Part shown: in pieces, positions 34,055 through 46,110 of the stretch
Layout: each line of letters starts with the position of its first letter
How positions within the stretch are numbered: the first letter of the stretch is position 1
Made by a program: the position numbers and the translations under genes
Assembly (NCBI GenBank): GCA_029204225.1
Contig: CM055095.1
Location: 17,865,561 to 17,929,560, forward strand
Direction of reading: 5' to 3'
Source: Diphasiastrum complanatum
Taxonomy: Eukaryota > Streptophyta > Lycopodiopsida > Lycopodiales > Lycopodiaceae
DNA length: 64,000 nucleotides
Notes under the pieces: model-generated
Told to the model about the DNA's origin: nothing
Seen by the model: the letters and a program-made list of their open reading frames with translations, nothing else
The model's database searches: none

Positions 34055-34187
34055 CTCAAGGAACTCATACAAAGAGAAAGCGAGGAGTTTTTGCAGCAGC
34101 ATTTAGCACTTCGAATTGAATTGAAAACCAGAACCGAAGTAGTTAGAAGAGAAACAAAGCGACTAAAAGCTGACAATGATAGCAATA
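34055..34187 (+). CDS. Candidate exon encoding a coiled-coil segment
   Basis: A good acceptor (GATTTTGTTCTCAG) is followed by about 44 codons with strong coiled-coil character: LKELIQRESEEFLQQHLALR then IELKTRTEVVRRETKRLK. A GTAAAT donor could end it at 34187. The codon pattern and amphipathic heptads look like real coding DNA rather than transposon decay. No family recognised and no partner exons found, so it may be a captured or orphan exon. Confidence 0.35.
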
Positions 34188-35579
<1,392 letters not shown>

Positions 35580-35702
35580 GTCGCATCAGAAAACAATCCA
35601 CAATCAGACTCTTGCCATTGCAAAAGCATTTGACCGCCACCCAAAATGCCCTCCTATCCAAAACACAAACCATCTGCAATCAAGATTCGGCCGCCCGCCA
35701 TT

Positions 35703-35921
35703 GAAAGAGGCGGTAGGTGCTCTCTCTCTCTCTCATTTTTTTGGGAGAGCCTAAGTTGATATTTGACATGTTCGTTTTCTCTATTTCATGGAAGGAGAGA
35801 TTTTTGATCAGCATAGGATCAATGTTACGATGGCAACGCTGCATAAGATCATAGAAAGAGGTGCATATGATCAATGTTACGATGGCAACGCTACATAATA
35901 TCATAGAAAGAGGCGGCAAGT

Positions 35922-35997
<76 letters not shown>
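35703..35997 (+). repeat. 52-bp duplication and repeated AGAGGCGG(C/T)A-(CT)n block
   Basis: GATCAATGTTACGATGGCAA occurs at 35817 and 35869 with the following ACGCT-CATAA-ATCATAGAAAGAGG shared, a 52-bp direct duplication. GAAAGAGGCGG then a CT run occurs both at about 35703 and 35905. The second CT run (35922-35997) is about 38 units long. Duplication probably spread through the microsatellites. Confidence 0.8.
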
Positions 35998-36000
<3 letters not shown>

Positions 36001-36479
36001 CCAATTCTCTCGATGTATTTTTCTCTCTCGATGTCCTCATGCGTGTTTTGTTTCTTGTAGCCAGTACATAAAGTAGCGATCAAGCAATCTTTTGTTTCTA
36101 CTACTGATACCACGATTGGACAAGAGGTTATTGGATCATATTTCCTTCAGGCTATCCTCATGAATGAGAGATTGACCTCTCTTTCAGTAGTCGAACAACA
36201 AAACACATCTTAGGATTAGGGTTAGATCTTAGGGTTAGGAATAGATCTTAGGATTAGGGCTAGGGTTAGATCTTAGGGTTATGATGTCAGGGAACCTTAA
36301 TCAGAGAAGCAAGTAGTAGACTTGATGAAACTATATAAATTGAATCCAAATAACGGAGCTTGCATGGCCATTTTGTACATAGATGTCTAGAAAATTGACC
36401 CGTTTAGGAGTCTATTATAAGGGATAAAAAAAGGATGGCTCTTTGTTGACAAAGTTAGAAAAAATAGTTTTTTCCTATC
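35998..36479. other. No gene; telomere-like tandem of AGATCTTAGGGTTAGG
   Basis: At 36205-36290 four or so copies of TTAGATCTTAGGGTTAGG-like units with internal TTAGGG motifs. The remainder is unremarkable. Confidence 0.55.
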
Positions 36480-37085
36480 TACTTCAAACTTCTAAGGCTT
36501 GAAATCTATTTACCATGGGTCGGATTCTATTGGGTCAGAGTTTTGACATTGGGTCGGATTTTTGCCATTGGGTCGGATTTTTGTTTCTTCCCCCATCACT
36601 ACTCCCACCATTAACACGTCATCTCCCCTAACTGTCGCCATCCCACTAATATCTTCTCCAATTCGAATTTTTGCCATTGGTTCAGATTTTTACCATTGGG
36701 TTGGTTTTTTGCCATTGGGTTGGATGTTTAACATTGGGTCAGATTTTTACCATTGCGTCAGAAACATGCTCTGGGTCCGATTTTTGACAAGGATGACTAG
36801 GGTCGAAAAAGTCAGACCTGATTCGGCCCGACCCAGGGTCGGAATTTTCTCTTTGATAAGAGTTACAGTGGGTCAAAAATATATATTGGGGTGTAAATAT
36901 GCATAGAGTCGGATAAATCAGACCCGATCAATGGTTTTGGGTTTAGGGTCGGTTTTTACCATTGGGTCGGAAAAATGCTTTGGGTTGGATTTTTGACAAG
37001 GATGACCAGGGTTGAAAAAGTCAGACCCAATCGATCCAACCCAAGGTCGGAATTTTTCTCTTTGATAAGAGTTACAGTGGGTCAA
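36480..37085 (+). repeat. Degenerate GGGTCGGATTTTTG repeat with a 210-bp duplication
   Basis: CCATTGGGTCGGATTTTTG and variants recur about ten times at 36510-36780. A larger block is directly duplicated with an offset of about 210 bp: TTTTTGACAAGGATGAC, GTCAGACC, then CTCTTTGATAAGAGTTACAG, present at about 36780-36875 and again at 36990-37083. No coding function. Confidence 0.75.
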
Positions 37086-37188
37086 AAAACTCGACCTTCT
37101 GAAAAACTCGAGCCTTTATTTTCTGGGTATTGTACAGCTTTCAAGATGCTCATTATTGAATGGATTTGAGACTGAGCATCGAATTCCA
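37086..37188 (-). repeat. Copia LTR start fragment, minus strand
   Basis: Minus strand reads TGTTGGAATTCGATGCTCAG then ATGAGCATCTTGAAAG, matching the start of the LTR at 39784 (TGTTAGATTTCTTATGCTCAG, ATGAGCATCTTGAAAA). Only about 100 bp are recognisable and no PPT lies upstream of it. Confidence 0.6.
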
Positions 37189-37384
37189 ACAAAACACACA
37201 TACATATCACATGCATGAACAACATATTCACTTTGACCTGTCGGTCGCATGTTAACAAACATTTGCAAACACAGATTGTCAACCTTTTGTTTAAGATATT
37301 CCCTGTGCTATTGTTGAACATGGTTAAATTTTGAACATGTCGCCCATCAACTTCCGACCATTTTAGACCGCAATAGGACTGCAC

Positions 37385-37560
37385 GTCACCCAGATCGTCA
37401 ACGATGGACATACCCACTAGATCATCGGCTGCCACCTAGATCGGCCGTCAATGACAAACATACCCACTAGATCATCGGTCGCCACCTAGATCGCCCGTCA
37501 ACGACATACTGAAGGTCCAAATCATCGGCCGTCACCTAGATCGGCCGCCATTGCCCGTCA
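37385..37560 (+). repeat. ~50-bp tandem repeat, three copies
   Basis: TACCCACTAGATCATCGGC and CCACCTAGATCGGCCGTCAA recur near 37411, 37461 and (partial) 37505. It leads directly into the CCCGTCAACGATGGGC terminus of the foldback repeat. Confidence 0.75.
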
Positions 37561-37580
37561 ACGATGGGCACTCTCTACTA

Positions 37581-37629
<49 letters not shown>

Positions 37630-37790
37630 TATGTACAGTTTTGCGCATTTGTATGGGTGCACCCATGCATCCTTCTCCCCTCACCCATGCATACACATTT
37701 TTTGAACTAAAAAACTTGGGGAGGAGGATGCATGTATGGGGAAAAGGATGTATGGCCCTCCTCCCAATGCATTCATCTATGGGGGGCCAC
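37553..37790 (+). repeat. (TA)n-linked foldback repeat, best copy
   Basis: Starts with an imperfect palindrome GCCCGTCAACGATGGGC, then ACTAGTGTG and (TA)n (37586-37624). It continues with AAACTTATGTACAGTTTTGC, CCCATGCATCCTTCTCCCC and the complementary GGGGAGGAGGATGCATG. It is shared with 33197-33375; the left end is shared with 38625-38670. Confidence 0.75.
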
Positions 37791-38029
37791 TCCAAATTCA
37801 AATTACCCTTTACCCACACACACAATGTTTTGAAGTGCATGTGCATACTTTCATGGTGAAAGGTATTAAACAAAAGAGACTTTCATTATCAAGGATTTCA
37901 TTAAATTTGAAGGGCTCTCTAAGGATTTTTTAAATTATTAGACTTTCCATTAGAAAGGCTAAAATAAAAATGCATTTCTAATGAAGGAAAAAATCGGCTA
38001 TGAAGGCTTCAAAACGTAGCCTTGGTGGG

Positions 38030-38033
<4 letters not shown>
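37791..38033. other. No feature recognised
   Basis: AT-rich unique-looking sequence ahead of the next microsatellite. Confidence 0.4.
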
Positions 38034-38108
<75 letters not shown>

Positions 38109-38229
38109 CACACACACACACACACACATCCACACACACGCACACACACACACATGCACACACAATGACAGATTGCGTTGTCATTAGGTGTGTCTCTCTC
38201 GCTCTCTCTCGCTCACACACACACACACG
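38034..38229 (+). repeat. Compound (CT)n-(CA)n microsatellite
   Basis: About 26 CT units followed by about 35 CA units with a few GACA/CGCA interruptions, then a second short CT/CA block at 38190-38229. Confidence 0.97.
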
Positions 38230-38470
38230 AGCTTCATTCATCTATAGGGTGTGCAAGCAACGTTAGTCAAGGAGGAAGCATTATGGAGTTGTTCAGGTGT
38301 AGTGGAAGATGTACGCAGTCATAAAGGTATCAAATCCATGTGAACAAAATGAATAGGATGTGACGATGAATAATCAAGCATCGCATGAGAGAAGTGTCAT
38401 GGCAAGCATAAACCAAGGAGTTTGGATATTTGATTCACGGACAGACATAATATCTTTGCTTAAAGATAAT

Positions 38471-38491
38471 GGCACACACACACACACAACA

Positions 38492-38561
<70 letters not shown>
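38471..38561 (+). repeat. (CA)n microsatellite
   Basis: About 43 CA units with one AACACATT interruption, followed by an ATGC/GC alternating stretch (38580-38610) that is purine-pyrimidine alternating throughout, a classical Z-DNA-prone pattern. Confidence 0.97.
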
Positions 38562-38638
38562 GCCATAAGGGCACGCACACACATGCATGCATGCACGCGC
38601 GCGCGCGCACAGTCCGGCATTGACACACATCCGCCATT

Positions 38639-38655
38639 GCCCGTCAATGACGGGC
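38639..38655. repeat. Perfect palindrome GCCCGTCA-A-TGACGGGC
   Basis: Eight-base arms around a single A, adjoining CACTCACAACTAG and a (TA)n tract. Same terminus as the foldback repeat at 37553. Confidence 0.9.
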
Positions 38656-38666
38656 ACTCACAACTA

Positions 38667-38844
<178 letters not shown>

Positions 38845-38879
38845 ACGTGTATATATATACATATGTATATGATTCATAC

Positions 38880-39784
38880 AAAATATTGTGCAAAATGAAC
38901 AATACAGTAGTGAGACAGAAAAATCGCACTCTTATTAATATCAATAGTGAGTACAATGGCTTGAACTGATTGATAACTTCAGCTTGTTGAGCGTGATAAT
39001 GCTGGCCACAAAAAAACTCTGATTGTTAAAAATTTGATTAACACTTACAATGCTTGATTCAACTAGTAGTATATATTTACAAAAAATATCTTACAAGCAT
39101 TGAATGCTATTTACGCCAGTCTTTGTATATGTACACAGTGGGTAACCACCCTCGAGATATTTAGCCTTCCAACTATTTTAGGGTTAATGAGAAGTTGGTA
39201 ACGTCGGTCTGCCAAAACGCGAAGGTGTCCTTGAACAGCTTAAATTCCGAAGGTGCCTGTAAAGTGAAGGCAGAGAAAATGCGAAAAACCCGACAATGCC
39301 TTTAAATTGGATAGTGTTGCTCGCATTTTTCCCAAAGGTGCAAAAAATGCGAAAAACCTGACAGTGTCTTTAAATTGGACAGTGTCGCATTTTTTCTGAA
39401 GGGGTGAAAAATGCGAAAAACCTGACAGTGCACTTAAAATGAAATTTGGCCATAGTATCGCATTTATCCCGAAGGCATAAAAAATGCGAAATGTCTTTAA
39501 AGCGAAGGCAGAGGAAAAAGCGAAACACCCAACAGTGTTGCTTTTTCCCGACAATGTCGCTTTTTTCCAACAGTGCGAAAAAGGTGAAGGTGCCTAAAAT
39601 GATTAAGGCAAAAAAATCTCTAAGGTGCAAAAAGGCGACAGTGCCTTAAAAACAAACAAATGCTTTAAGAAAAAATGAAGTGTGAAAAATGCGAAGGTCC
39701 AAAATATCTTGTCAGCCTTCGGCTGTTTTTCAAGATGCTCATTACTTGAACAATTTGTTAAGACTGAGCATAAGAAATCTAACA
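38880..39784 (-). repeat. Copia 3' LTR, minus strand, with repeats in U3
   Basis: Minus strand starts TGTTAGATTTCTTATGCTCAG directly after a PPT (plus-strand CTCCCCCTTAA at 39785-39795). The U3 part (39240-39640) holds 65-70-bp diverged repeats of AAAATGCGAAAAACCTGACA starting near 39277, 39344, 39409 and 39479. A TATA-like GTAAATATATAC lies at about 39070. The far end runs toward the (TA)n tract, and the terminal CA was not found. A related LTR is at about 44950-46110. Confidence 0.75.
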
Positions 39785-39795
39785 CTCCCCCTTAA

Positions 39796-41350
39796 TGCGG
39801 ATCCTGAAAAACTTTGATCTTCAGATTTAACATATCATTAAATATGTGATGCTACTCTTTTGATTCTGCTGCCTTGTAGTTTGTTCTGCAGAAAACCAAT
39901 GCTACTTCCTAGCTATGCACTTTCTCTCTAAGGTAATGATACCTGATTCAATATGTTTGCTTCGAGAGTGAAATCTCGGATTGAGAGATAATGCTATTGT
40001 GCTTTGATTGTCACAATAGATTGTTGTAGAAAGTCTTTGTGCAAGGTTGAGGTCTGCAAGCAGTTGCCTTAGCCAGATCGCCTCTTTTGTTGCATTTGAT
40101 ATTGCAACCGAGGTCTACTTCTGGCTGTTCCATGAGATTGGGCCTTGGTTGTATAAAAATACAAATCCAGAAGTTGATTTTCTAGTATCGATATCTCCTG
40201 CCCAATCCGCATCTTTGTAGGCTTCAGAGATATCGGCATTTTGGCTGTCTCCGTAGCAGATGCTGAGATTTTTCGTTGCCTGGATGTACTTCATGATCTT
40301 CGTTAGCGCTTTCTAGTGAGTTAAGTCTAGATTTGATAGAAACTGGCTAATTGTATTGATCGGATATGCAAGGTCTGGTCGCGTGCAGATCATTGCATAC
40401 ATTAATGAGCCGATGATTTATTGAAATGGGTAGCGCTTCATTTTCTTCTTTTCTATCTCGATTTGAGGAGACTGTTCTTTTGATGGTTTTGGTCCAGGGT
40501 CGAGTGGAAAGTGACTTGTTTTGTAGTTGGCCATATCATACTTTTCCAGCACGTTGTTGAGATATCATTGTTGACTGATGAAAATCAGTCTGCTGGGTCA
40601 ATCTCGTTGGATTTGGATTTCGAGACAATAGTGGGCTAGACCCGAACCCATGTCAGTCATCTTGTATTCCTAGGCTAGCATATGCATTTCGTATCCTTCA
40701 TCAGATTCAAATTGTTACTGAATAAGAGTGTATCATCTACATAGAGAGTGATGATGATGAAGTGTTCTGATACAAACTTGAAGTAGACATTCGAGTCTAC
40801 TGAGTTTGGAATAAAACCATTCTCCATAAAAAATGTGTTGATCTTCTAGAACCATGCTCTGGGTGACTGTTTCAGCCCATAGGGAGCCTTGTGTATTCTG
40901 TATACAAGGTGCTTTTGATTGCCCTTGAGTTTGTATTCCTCTGGGTACAACATATAGAGTCTGTATCCCTCTGGCTACAACATATAGAATTCCTCTTCGA
41001 TGGTTCCATTGAGGAAAGCTGTCTAGACATCCATATGGTGGACTTCAAGGTCTACTATGGCTGCAAAGGAAAGGAGTAGTTAGATTGAAGCATGTTTGAC
41101 AACTGGGCTGAACGTTTCAGAATAATCCATATCTGGAATCTGGGAAAAGCCTTTGGCGACTAGCCTAGCCTTGTAACGATTTGGCCTTCCTTCAGCGTGG
41201 TACTTCGCCTTGAATATCCATTTGCATGGAATTGGGTTTCAGTCCTTTGGTAGCTCAGTGATTGTCCATGTTTGATTCTCTATCAAAGAATCGAATTTGG
41301 TGTCCATCACTATTTTCCACTGGTCGGTAAGCATCCTAGTATTCGCTACC
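39796..41350 (-). pseudogene. Copia RT and RNase H remnant, minus strand
   Basis: Read from 41350 downward. The RT start is degraded; then HMDVQTAFLNG-like sequence, GLKQSPRAWF-like sequence, the catalytic LYVDDTL (codons at 40744-40733), and DPGPKPSKEQSPQIE follow. RNase H has SLMYAMICTRPDLAYPINTI, DADWAGDIDTRKSTSGFVF, YCDNQSTIALSLNPRFHSRS. At least ten stops or shifts are scattered through it. A 33-bp tandem duplication of a PEGY-type segment sits at about 40931-40990. Ends just before the PPT and LTR at 39784. Confidence 0.85.
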
Positions 41351-41368
41351 CAAATAAACTCCATTTTC

Positions 41369-41370
<2 letters not shown>

Positions 41371-41408
<38 letters not shown>
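41371..41408 (+). repeat. (TA)n-(CA)n microsatellite
   Basis: About ten TA units followed by nine CA units, at the junction between the Copia RT remnant and the next LTR fragment. Confidence 0.95.
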
Positions 41409-41681
41409 TTTGTTGCCCTAAATTGCAACCCTAGCGTCTTTCCTAGAGTCGTGCCAAGTAGGTGGCTAGTTGGTCAAAATCTCATCACAAATCTAGGTGT
41501 AGCTCTTATAATGTAGGAATCACTACCACATAGACATGACCAACCCTATTGACTCGACCTAACCTACATTAGGAGTGGTTTTCCACGTGGCATTTTGGCC
41601 TCACATGTGCGGGACCCACTTATGCACATAATTTGCATTATACTACATAGTTAGATTTGCCAATATAGGCATTTTTTTACA
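41409..41681 (-). repeat. Copia LTR fragment, minus strand, element-B-like family
   Basis: Minus strand begins TGTAAAAAAATGCC at 41681 and reads TATTGGCAAATCTAACTATG, then GTGGGTCCCGCACATGTGAG and CCACGTGGAAAACC. It is clearly the same family as 44761-44941 and related to 13220-13876. It stops at the microsatellite. Confidence 0.85.
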
Positions 41682-42615
41682 CAAATTACGAAAAACATGT
41701 GAAAATTTGTCCTTGAAATATTTTTTGACATATTTACAATTGTACAAAGCCTGACATGACAATGCAAAAATGTTAAAAATGGCAGTTTCATTAAAGTATG
41801 TTCTAATGAAATAAAACAAAGCTTGCATGATCTATAAATATTGTTTCACATGTTCTATACCTCAAGTGCTTGCTTTACAGCAACAATTTCAACTCTTGAA
41901 CAACCCTTAACGTTAAAAACAATAAGATAAACTCGGGATGCTACCAGGTTTCGAAACCTCTGTTCAAACCTCTCCCAATGATCCCCTCTATGTTGTCCTC
42001 CATCTGTGGTTTCCACTACAATTTGACCTTGTATTATTTTTTCCTCTCTCAATGTTTTTCTTCTGTGTGCTCTTTTCTCTTTCTATCTAGACTTACTGAT
42101 TTCTACAACAAGGACACGATCATCTAGTATAGGAATAATCGTCTCCTGTGAGCCTATGGCTGCATACATATAAAATACAATATAGTAATGTACAAACTAC
42201 AAAAATTAATTATATTACAAAAAATTCAAATTGTGAACAAGCTTATTGCATGGCATTCTAAATCTTCATAATTGAGCACCTGGTGCTGGCGATGAGGGAC
42301 TATCTCACTCTTCCATTGCCTCATCATCAATCCCATAACTCCTAGAAAGAGGAGCATGGTCATCTGGTAGAGAAGGTGTGACCGTCTCATGAGAGCCAAC
42401 TATATCTGCATGCAAAAAAAAATATAATGTAGTCTAGAAATATAGCAAAATATCAATTTAATAGATACAAAATTAACAATTATAGTAACAATACAAAAAT
42501 TTCAAGAAAGATTATTTTAATTGAATGAAGAGTACATATTTTAAAGTTTAGTATTTTGTGGTGGTTCTGCAAGACCATAATCGTCTTCTATTGTCTCGTC
42601 ATCAATAAAACGACT
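41682..42615. other. No gene recognised
   Basis: AT-rich. A short diverged duplication of ACACGATCATCTAGTATAGG / GCATGGTCATCTGGTAGAGA style phrases lies near 42110 and 42352. No domain or RNA gene seen. Confidence 0.4.
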
Positions 42616-43348
42616 CCTCCCGGGCCGATACTCTTCACACATTTCCACCACGTCCGTCGAGGGTTAGAGACTGAATGGGCACAAATGGGGGATCCTCGCA
42701 GGGTAACTGATGCGCATGACATTTTCTCCTACTCCGACACCTTACGAATGGGCACCGGAAAGAGTTTATGGGAACAACAAATGCCACACCAGAAGTCTAT
42801 ATATAGGTCTTCGGGCAGTGACAAATGGATCGTCGTCCATCAAATATCTCTAACTAATTTTGCTCTCCTTGGCTCTGGCACCAAAATTTATGCCACTTAA
42901 AGGGGACATCAAACTGACTCTTGGGCCCAAATTGCCTGTAATTAACCAGGATGGGGGGTAATGGACGTCGTAACAATTTGTGGGAGTCCACTACACACCT
43001 CCACCAAGTCCGTCCAGAGCCAAAGACTGAATGGGCTCAAACGAGGGATCCCCACAGGGCAACTTATGCACATGACTTTTTCTCCTGCTTCGACACCGCA
43101 CTGGCAAGACTTTATGAGAACAATAAATGCCACACCGACAGTCTGTATATAGGTCTTCGGGCATTGACAAACGGCCTGTCCATCGAAAACCTCTAACTAA
43201 TTTTGCTCTCCATGGCTCTGGTGCCAAAATTTATGCCTTTTTAGGGCACAAAATGTTTGTAATCGACAAGATGGGGGGTACTGGATGCCAAAACAAATCG
43301 CGGGAGTCCACTGCCACCTCCACCATGTCCGGGCCAGAGACTGAATGG
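42616..43348 (+). repeat. Tandem array of ~315-355-bp units, first part
   Basis: Anchor GAGACTGAATGG at about 42669, 43025 (AAGACTGAATGG) and 43339. Each unit also has CATGACATTTTCTCCTACT-like, CACCAGAAGTCT-TATATAGG, TAATTTTGCTCTCC and CAGGATGGGGGGTA phrases. The array is interrupted at 43349 by a solo LTR and resumes at 44151. Frames across it are open by chance on both strands. Confidence 0.85.
43344..43348 (+). repeat. Target-site duplication AATGG, left copy
   Basis: AATGG before the LTR start; the same five bases follow it at 44151-44155. Confidence 0.88.
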
Positions 43349-44150
43349 TGTGAAAAAATAGCAAAATCTAGCTTGGCTATTTTGTATTTTCTTATTTATG
43401 AGTAAATCTCACACGTGTGGAGCATGTTCCCGCGTGTGGAAAAAAGTCAAAAATATCTTAGTCGTGTTGAGTTAGGAGTACATAAAGTTTAGAGACATCT
43501 ATCCATGTGTAAGTAGGTGATTTGGCCAAATTTGGCATTAGAGTCAAAATATGATTATATACATGTCAATTCATAATCAAGCCAAAAGTCAAAAATGATG
43601 TAGCTCGAGTCAGGTTAGGCTACTTACATTTGTCATGATTAGATTTGGCGAGTGACACATCTCCATGTGTTGTCATGAGAGCCAGTGACCAATCAAAGAG
43701 CTAAAATCTCTCAAAATGGTCCATTCAAGATTAAGGCCTCATATGTCACTCAACCAATAGGATTTTGAGAAAAAGAGGGGGCTTACACTCCCTCTACCTC
43801 GAGTAGCTACATATAGGAGATCAATCTACTTGTATTTTAAGTTTTTGGAGTTGTGAGATTTCTACACTATTTTGAGTGAAATTGGTTTTCTCTCTCTACT
43901 TGAGGTTTCTTGATTGGATTCTCTCTCTACCCGAGAGGAGGGCATTTTCATACTTAGTTTGATGTAGTACAAGTCTCCATACATGTGAAAGTACTTGTAT
44001 GGTTGATTTATGCATGTAGTAATGTGCTCTTGACTTAGATTTATGGAATAGATCTTGGTTTTCAATCTATGTGTGATCTATGTGCAATCACAAAGTCTTA
44101 GGAGATCAATAACACACTTTGTGGCCCTTCCACACGTGTGGAATTCAACA
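43349..44150 (+). repeat. Solo Copia LTR with target duplication
   Basis: 802 bp from TGTGAAAAAATAGC to GGAATTCAACA, flanked by AATGG on both sides and splitting a unit of the tandem array. No internal domain. The ends resemble the LTRs of elements A (ATTCAGCA end) and B (TGTGAAAAATAG start). The U5 end has CCACACGTGTGG. The usual origin is recombination between two LTRs after insertion. Confidence 0.9.
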
Positions 44151-44760
44151 AATGGGCTCAAACAGGGGTTCCTTATAGGGCAACTTATGTGCATGACTTT
44201 TTCTCCTACTTCGACACCTTACGAACGGGTACCGACAAGAGTTTATGGGAACATCGAATGCCACACCAGAAGTTTGTATATAGGTCTTCGTGTAGTGACA
44301 AACAACTCGTCCATCAGAGACCTCTAATTAATTTTGCTCTCCTTGCCTTTCTAGGGCACAGAAAAATCGACTCTGGGGCCCAGACTACTTGTAATCGACC
44401 AGGATGGTGGGTACTGGATGCCGTAAAAATTCATGGGAGTCCACTGCACACCTCCACCACGTCTATCCAGGGCCAGAGACTGAATGGGTCAAACAGGGGG
44501 ATCCCCATAGCGCAGCTTATGCACTTGACATTTTCTCCTACTTCGACACCTTACGAACGGGCACCGGCAAGAGTTTATGGGAACAACAATTGCCACACCA
44601 GAAGTCTGTATATAGGGCATTGACAAACGACTTGTACATTGGAAACCTCTAACTAATTTTGCTCTCCATGGCTCTACCGCCAAAATTTATGCCTTTTTAG
44701 GTCACAAAAAATCGACCCTTTGGCCCAAAATGCCTGTAATCGACCATGATGGGGGTATTG
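44151..44760 (+). repeat. Tandem array of ~315-355-bp units, second part
   Basis: Resumes at the AATGG duplication. The next anchor, GAGACTGAATGGG, is at about 44477. With the solo LTR removed, the spacing to the previous anchor is about 330 bp. The array ends at 44760 where another LTR fragment begins. Confidence 0.85.
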
Positions 44761-44941
44761 TGTGAAAAATTGCCTATATTGGCAAATCTAGCCATGTAGT
44801 ATAATGTAGATTATGTGCCTAAGTGGGTCCCACACGTGTGAGGCCAATATGCCACGTAGGAAACCACTCGTAATGTAGGTTAGGGTCGCGCCAATAGGGT
44901 TGGTCACGTCTCTTTGGTAGTGATTCCTACATCATAGGACC
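44761..44941 (+). repeat. Copia LTR 5' fragment
   Basis: TGTGAAAAATTGCCTATATT, then GTGGGTCCCACACGTGTGAG and CCACGTAGGAAACC. Same family as minus-strand 41409-41681. Similarity stops at ATAGGACCT near 44941. Confidence 0.85.
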
Positions 44942-46110
44942 TGATGGGGGCGATGGAGGATAGAGAATGCGAGTGGAGAAGAGAGCAAGAATATTTGCGG
45001 AACAGCTCTCCTGCTATAATGGCCTGCTAGATGCAAAAATAGTCTAATGGAATGTTTATGCTAATTATAATCAACGCTTAAGTGTTCTATTGCCCAACAG
45101 GATCTTATAAATTAGTTCATACTCACAAAAAAAGAATGAGTACAGTCCACCGAAGAGATTAGAAATGGTTTGTGTGTGGTATTACTGAAAAATGGATTTT
45201 GTCAGAATTAATTCTGAAATAGATTGTAAGAGCAGTGTGATAGCACAAGTTCCTGAGGCGTCAAAGATAGCCGTCATCTAATCAGAAAATGAGGAGTCGT
45301 AGACGTCCGTGTTCTGATCAGAGTGAGTGAACAAATGTTATCAAACAGAAATGAAGTGCATTCAAATCACAACAAGCATTCATCTACGTTATACACAGAT
45401 AGAAAAGCGTGCTACTGCAATATTACACTAAAGCACAACAACACTAGCAGTTACAACCAGAATGACGGCGTAACTGGGAGGCTCAAAATCATTCGTCTCA
45501 TGGATGGAGCATCATGTAAAATGTGCTTTGACGATGTATTTATACATCGCATCCCTGTATCTAATTACAATAGATGCTTGTCAACTAACTAAGTATTTCA
45601 TTGTACTTAGGAAGTGGTTGAACAACAATGCAGAATGACAACTATACAAGGTGTATACAAATCAAACGATTCAGGATCACTGACGTGGACGAGGACATCG
45701 CATTTTAGGGGAAGTGGTTTTCTCTCACTTCGCAAATTCTGGGAAGTGGCTGGAAACGTTCCTCATTCAAAATAGACGACCTTTGGGAGTTTTCTCTCTC
45801 TTCGCATTTTTCGCAAAAAGTCTACAATGTCTGTAAAAATATGAAGGAGCCCTTAAAAAGACGAAGGTGTCTTTAAAACAGATTATCTCTTGAAAATAGA
45901 TGACCCTCGGGAATTTTCTCTCTCTTCGCATTTTTTGAAAAAATGAGAAAAAATCGAATGTGTCTTTAAAATAGTTAAACTTTTGAACTGCACATAAGTT
46001 AACTTCTTCAAAATAATTGAAAGGAATAAGCCAAAGGCAAGTGTCACATTTTTCGGAAAAGTGTGAAAAAATACGAACTGTTAGTGTATTTCTCATGCTT
46101 CTCATTCTAA
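44942..46110 (-). repeat. Probable Copia LTR, minus strand, partner of the 38.9-39.8 kb LTR
   Basis: On the minus strand, 46110-45760 has repeats of GCGAAGAGAGAGAAAA and AAAATGCG with units near 45769 and 45892 (123-bp offset), like the U3 repeats at 39240-39640. A TATA box TGTATAAATAC is at about 45540. Exact ends and a PBS were not found. If correct, the element is split by the array and LTR pieces between. A 90-codon plus-strand frame at 45323-45592 is probably incidental. Confidence 0.45.

Noticed and set aside
41855-42052. Minus-strand 65-codon frame as a gene
   Set aside because: Short, no motif, and within AT-rich sequence with no splice or promoter support.
42556-44652. Overlapping 80-160-codon frames on both strands of the 42.6-44.8 kb array
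   Set aside because: They repeat with the tandem unit, occur on both strands and shift frame between units, so they are not conserved coding sequence.
45323-45592. 90-codon ORF as a host gene
   Set aside because: It overlaps a minus-strand LTR-like block with a TATA box and has no domain or coding-like composition.
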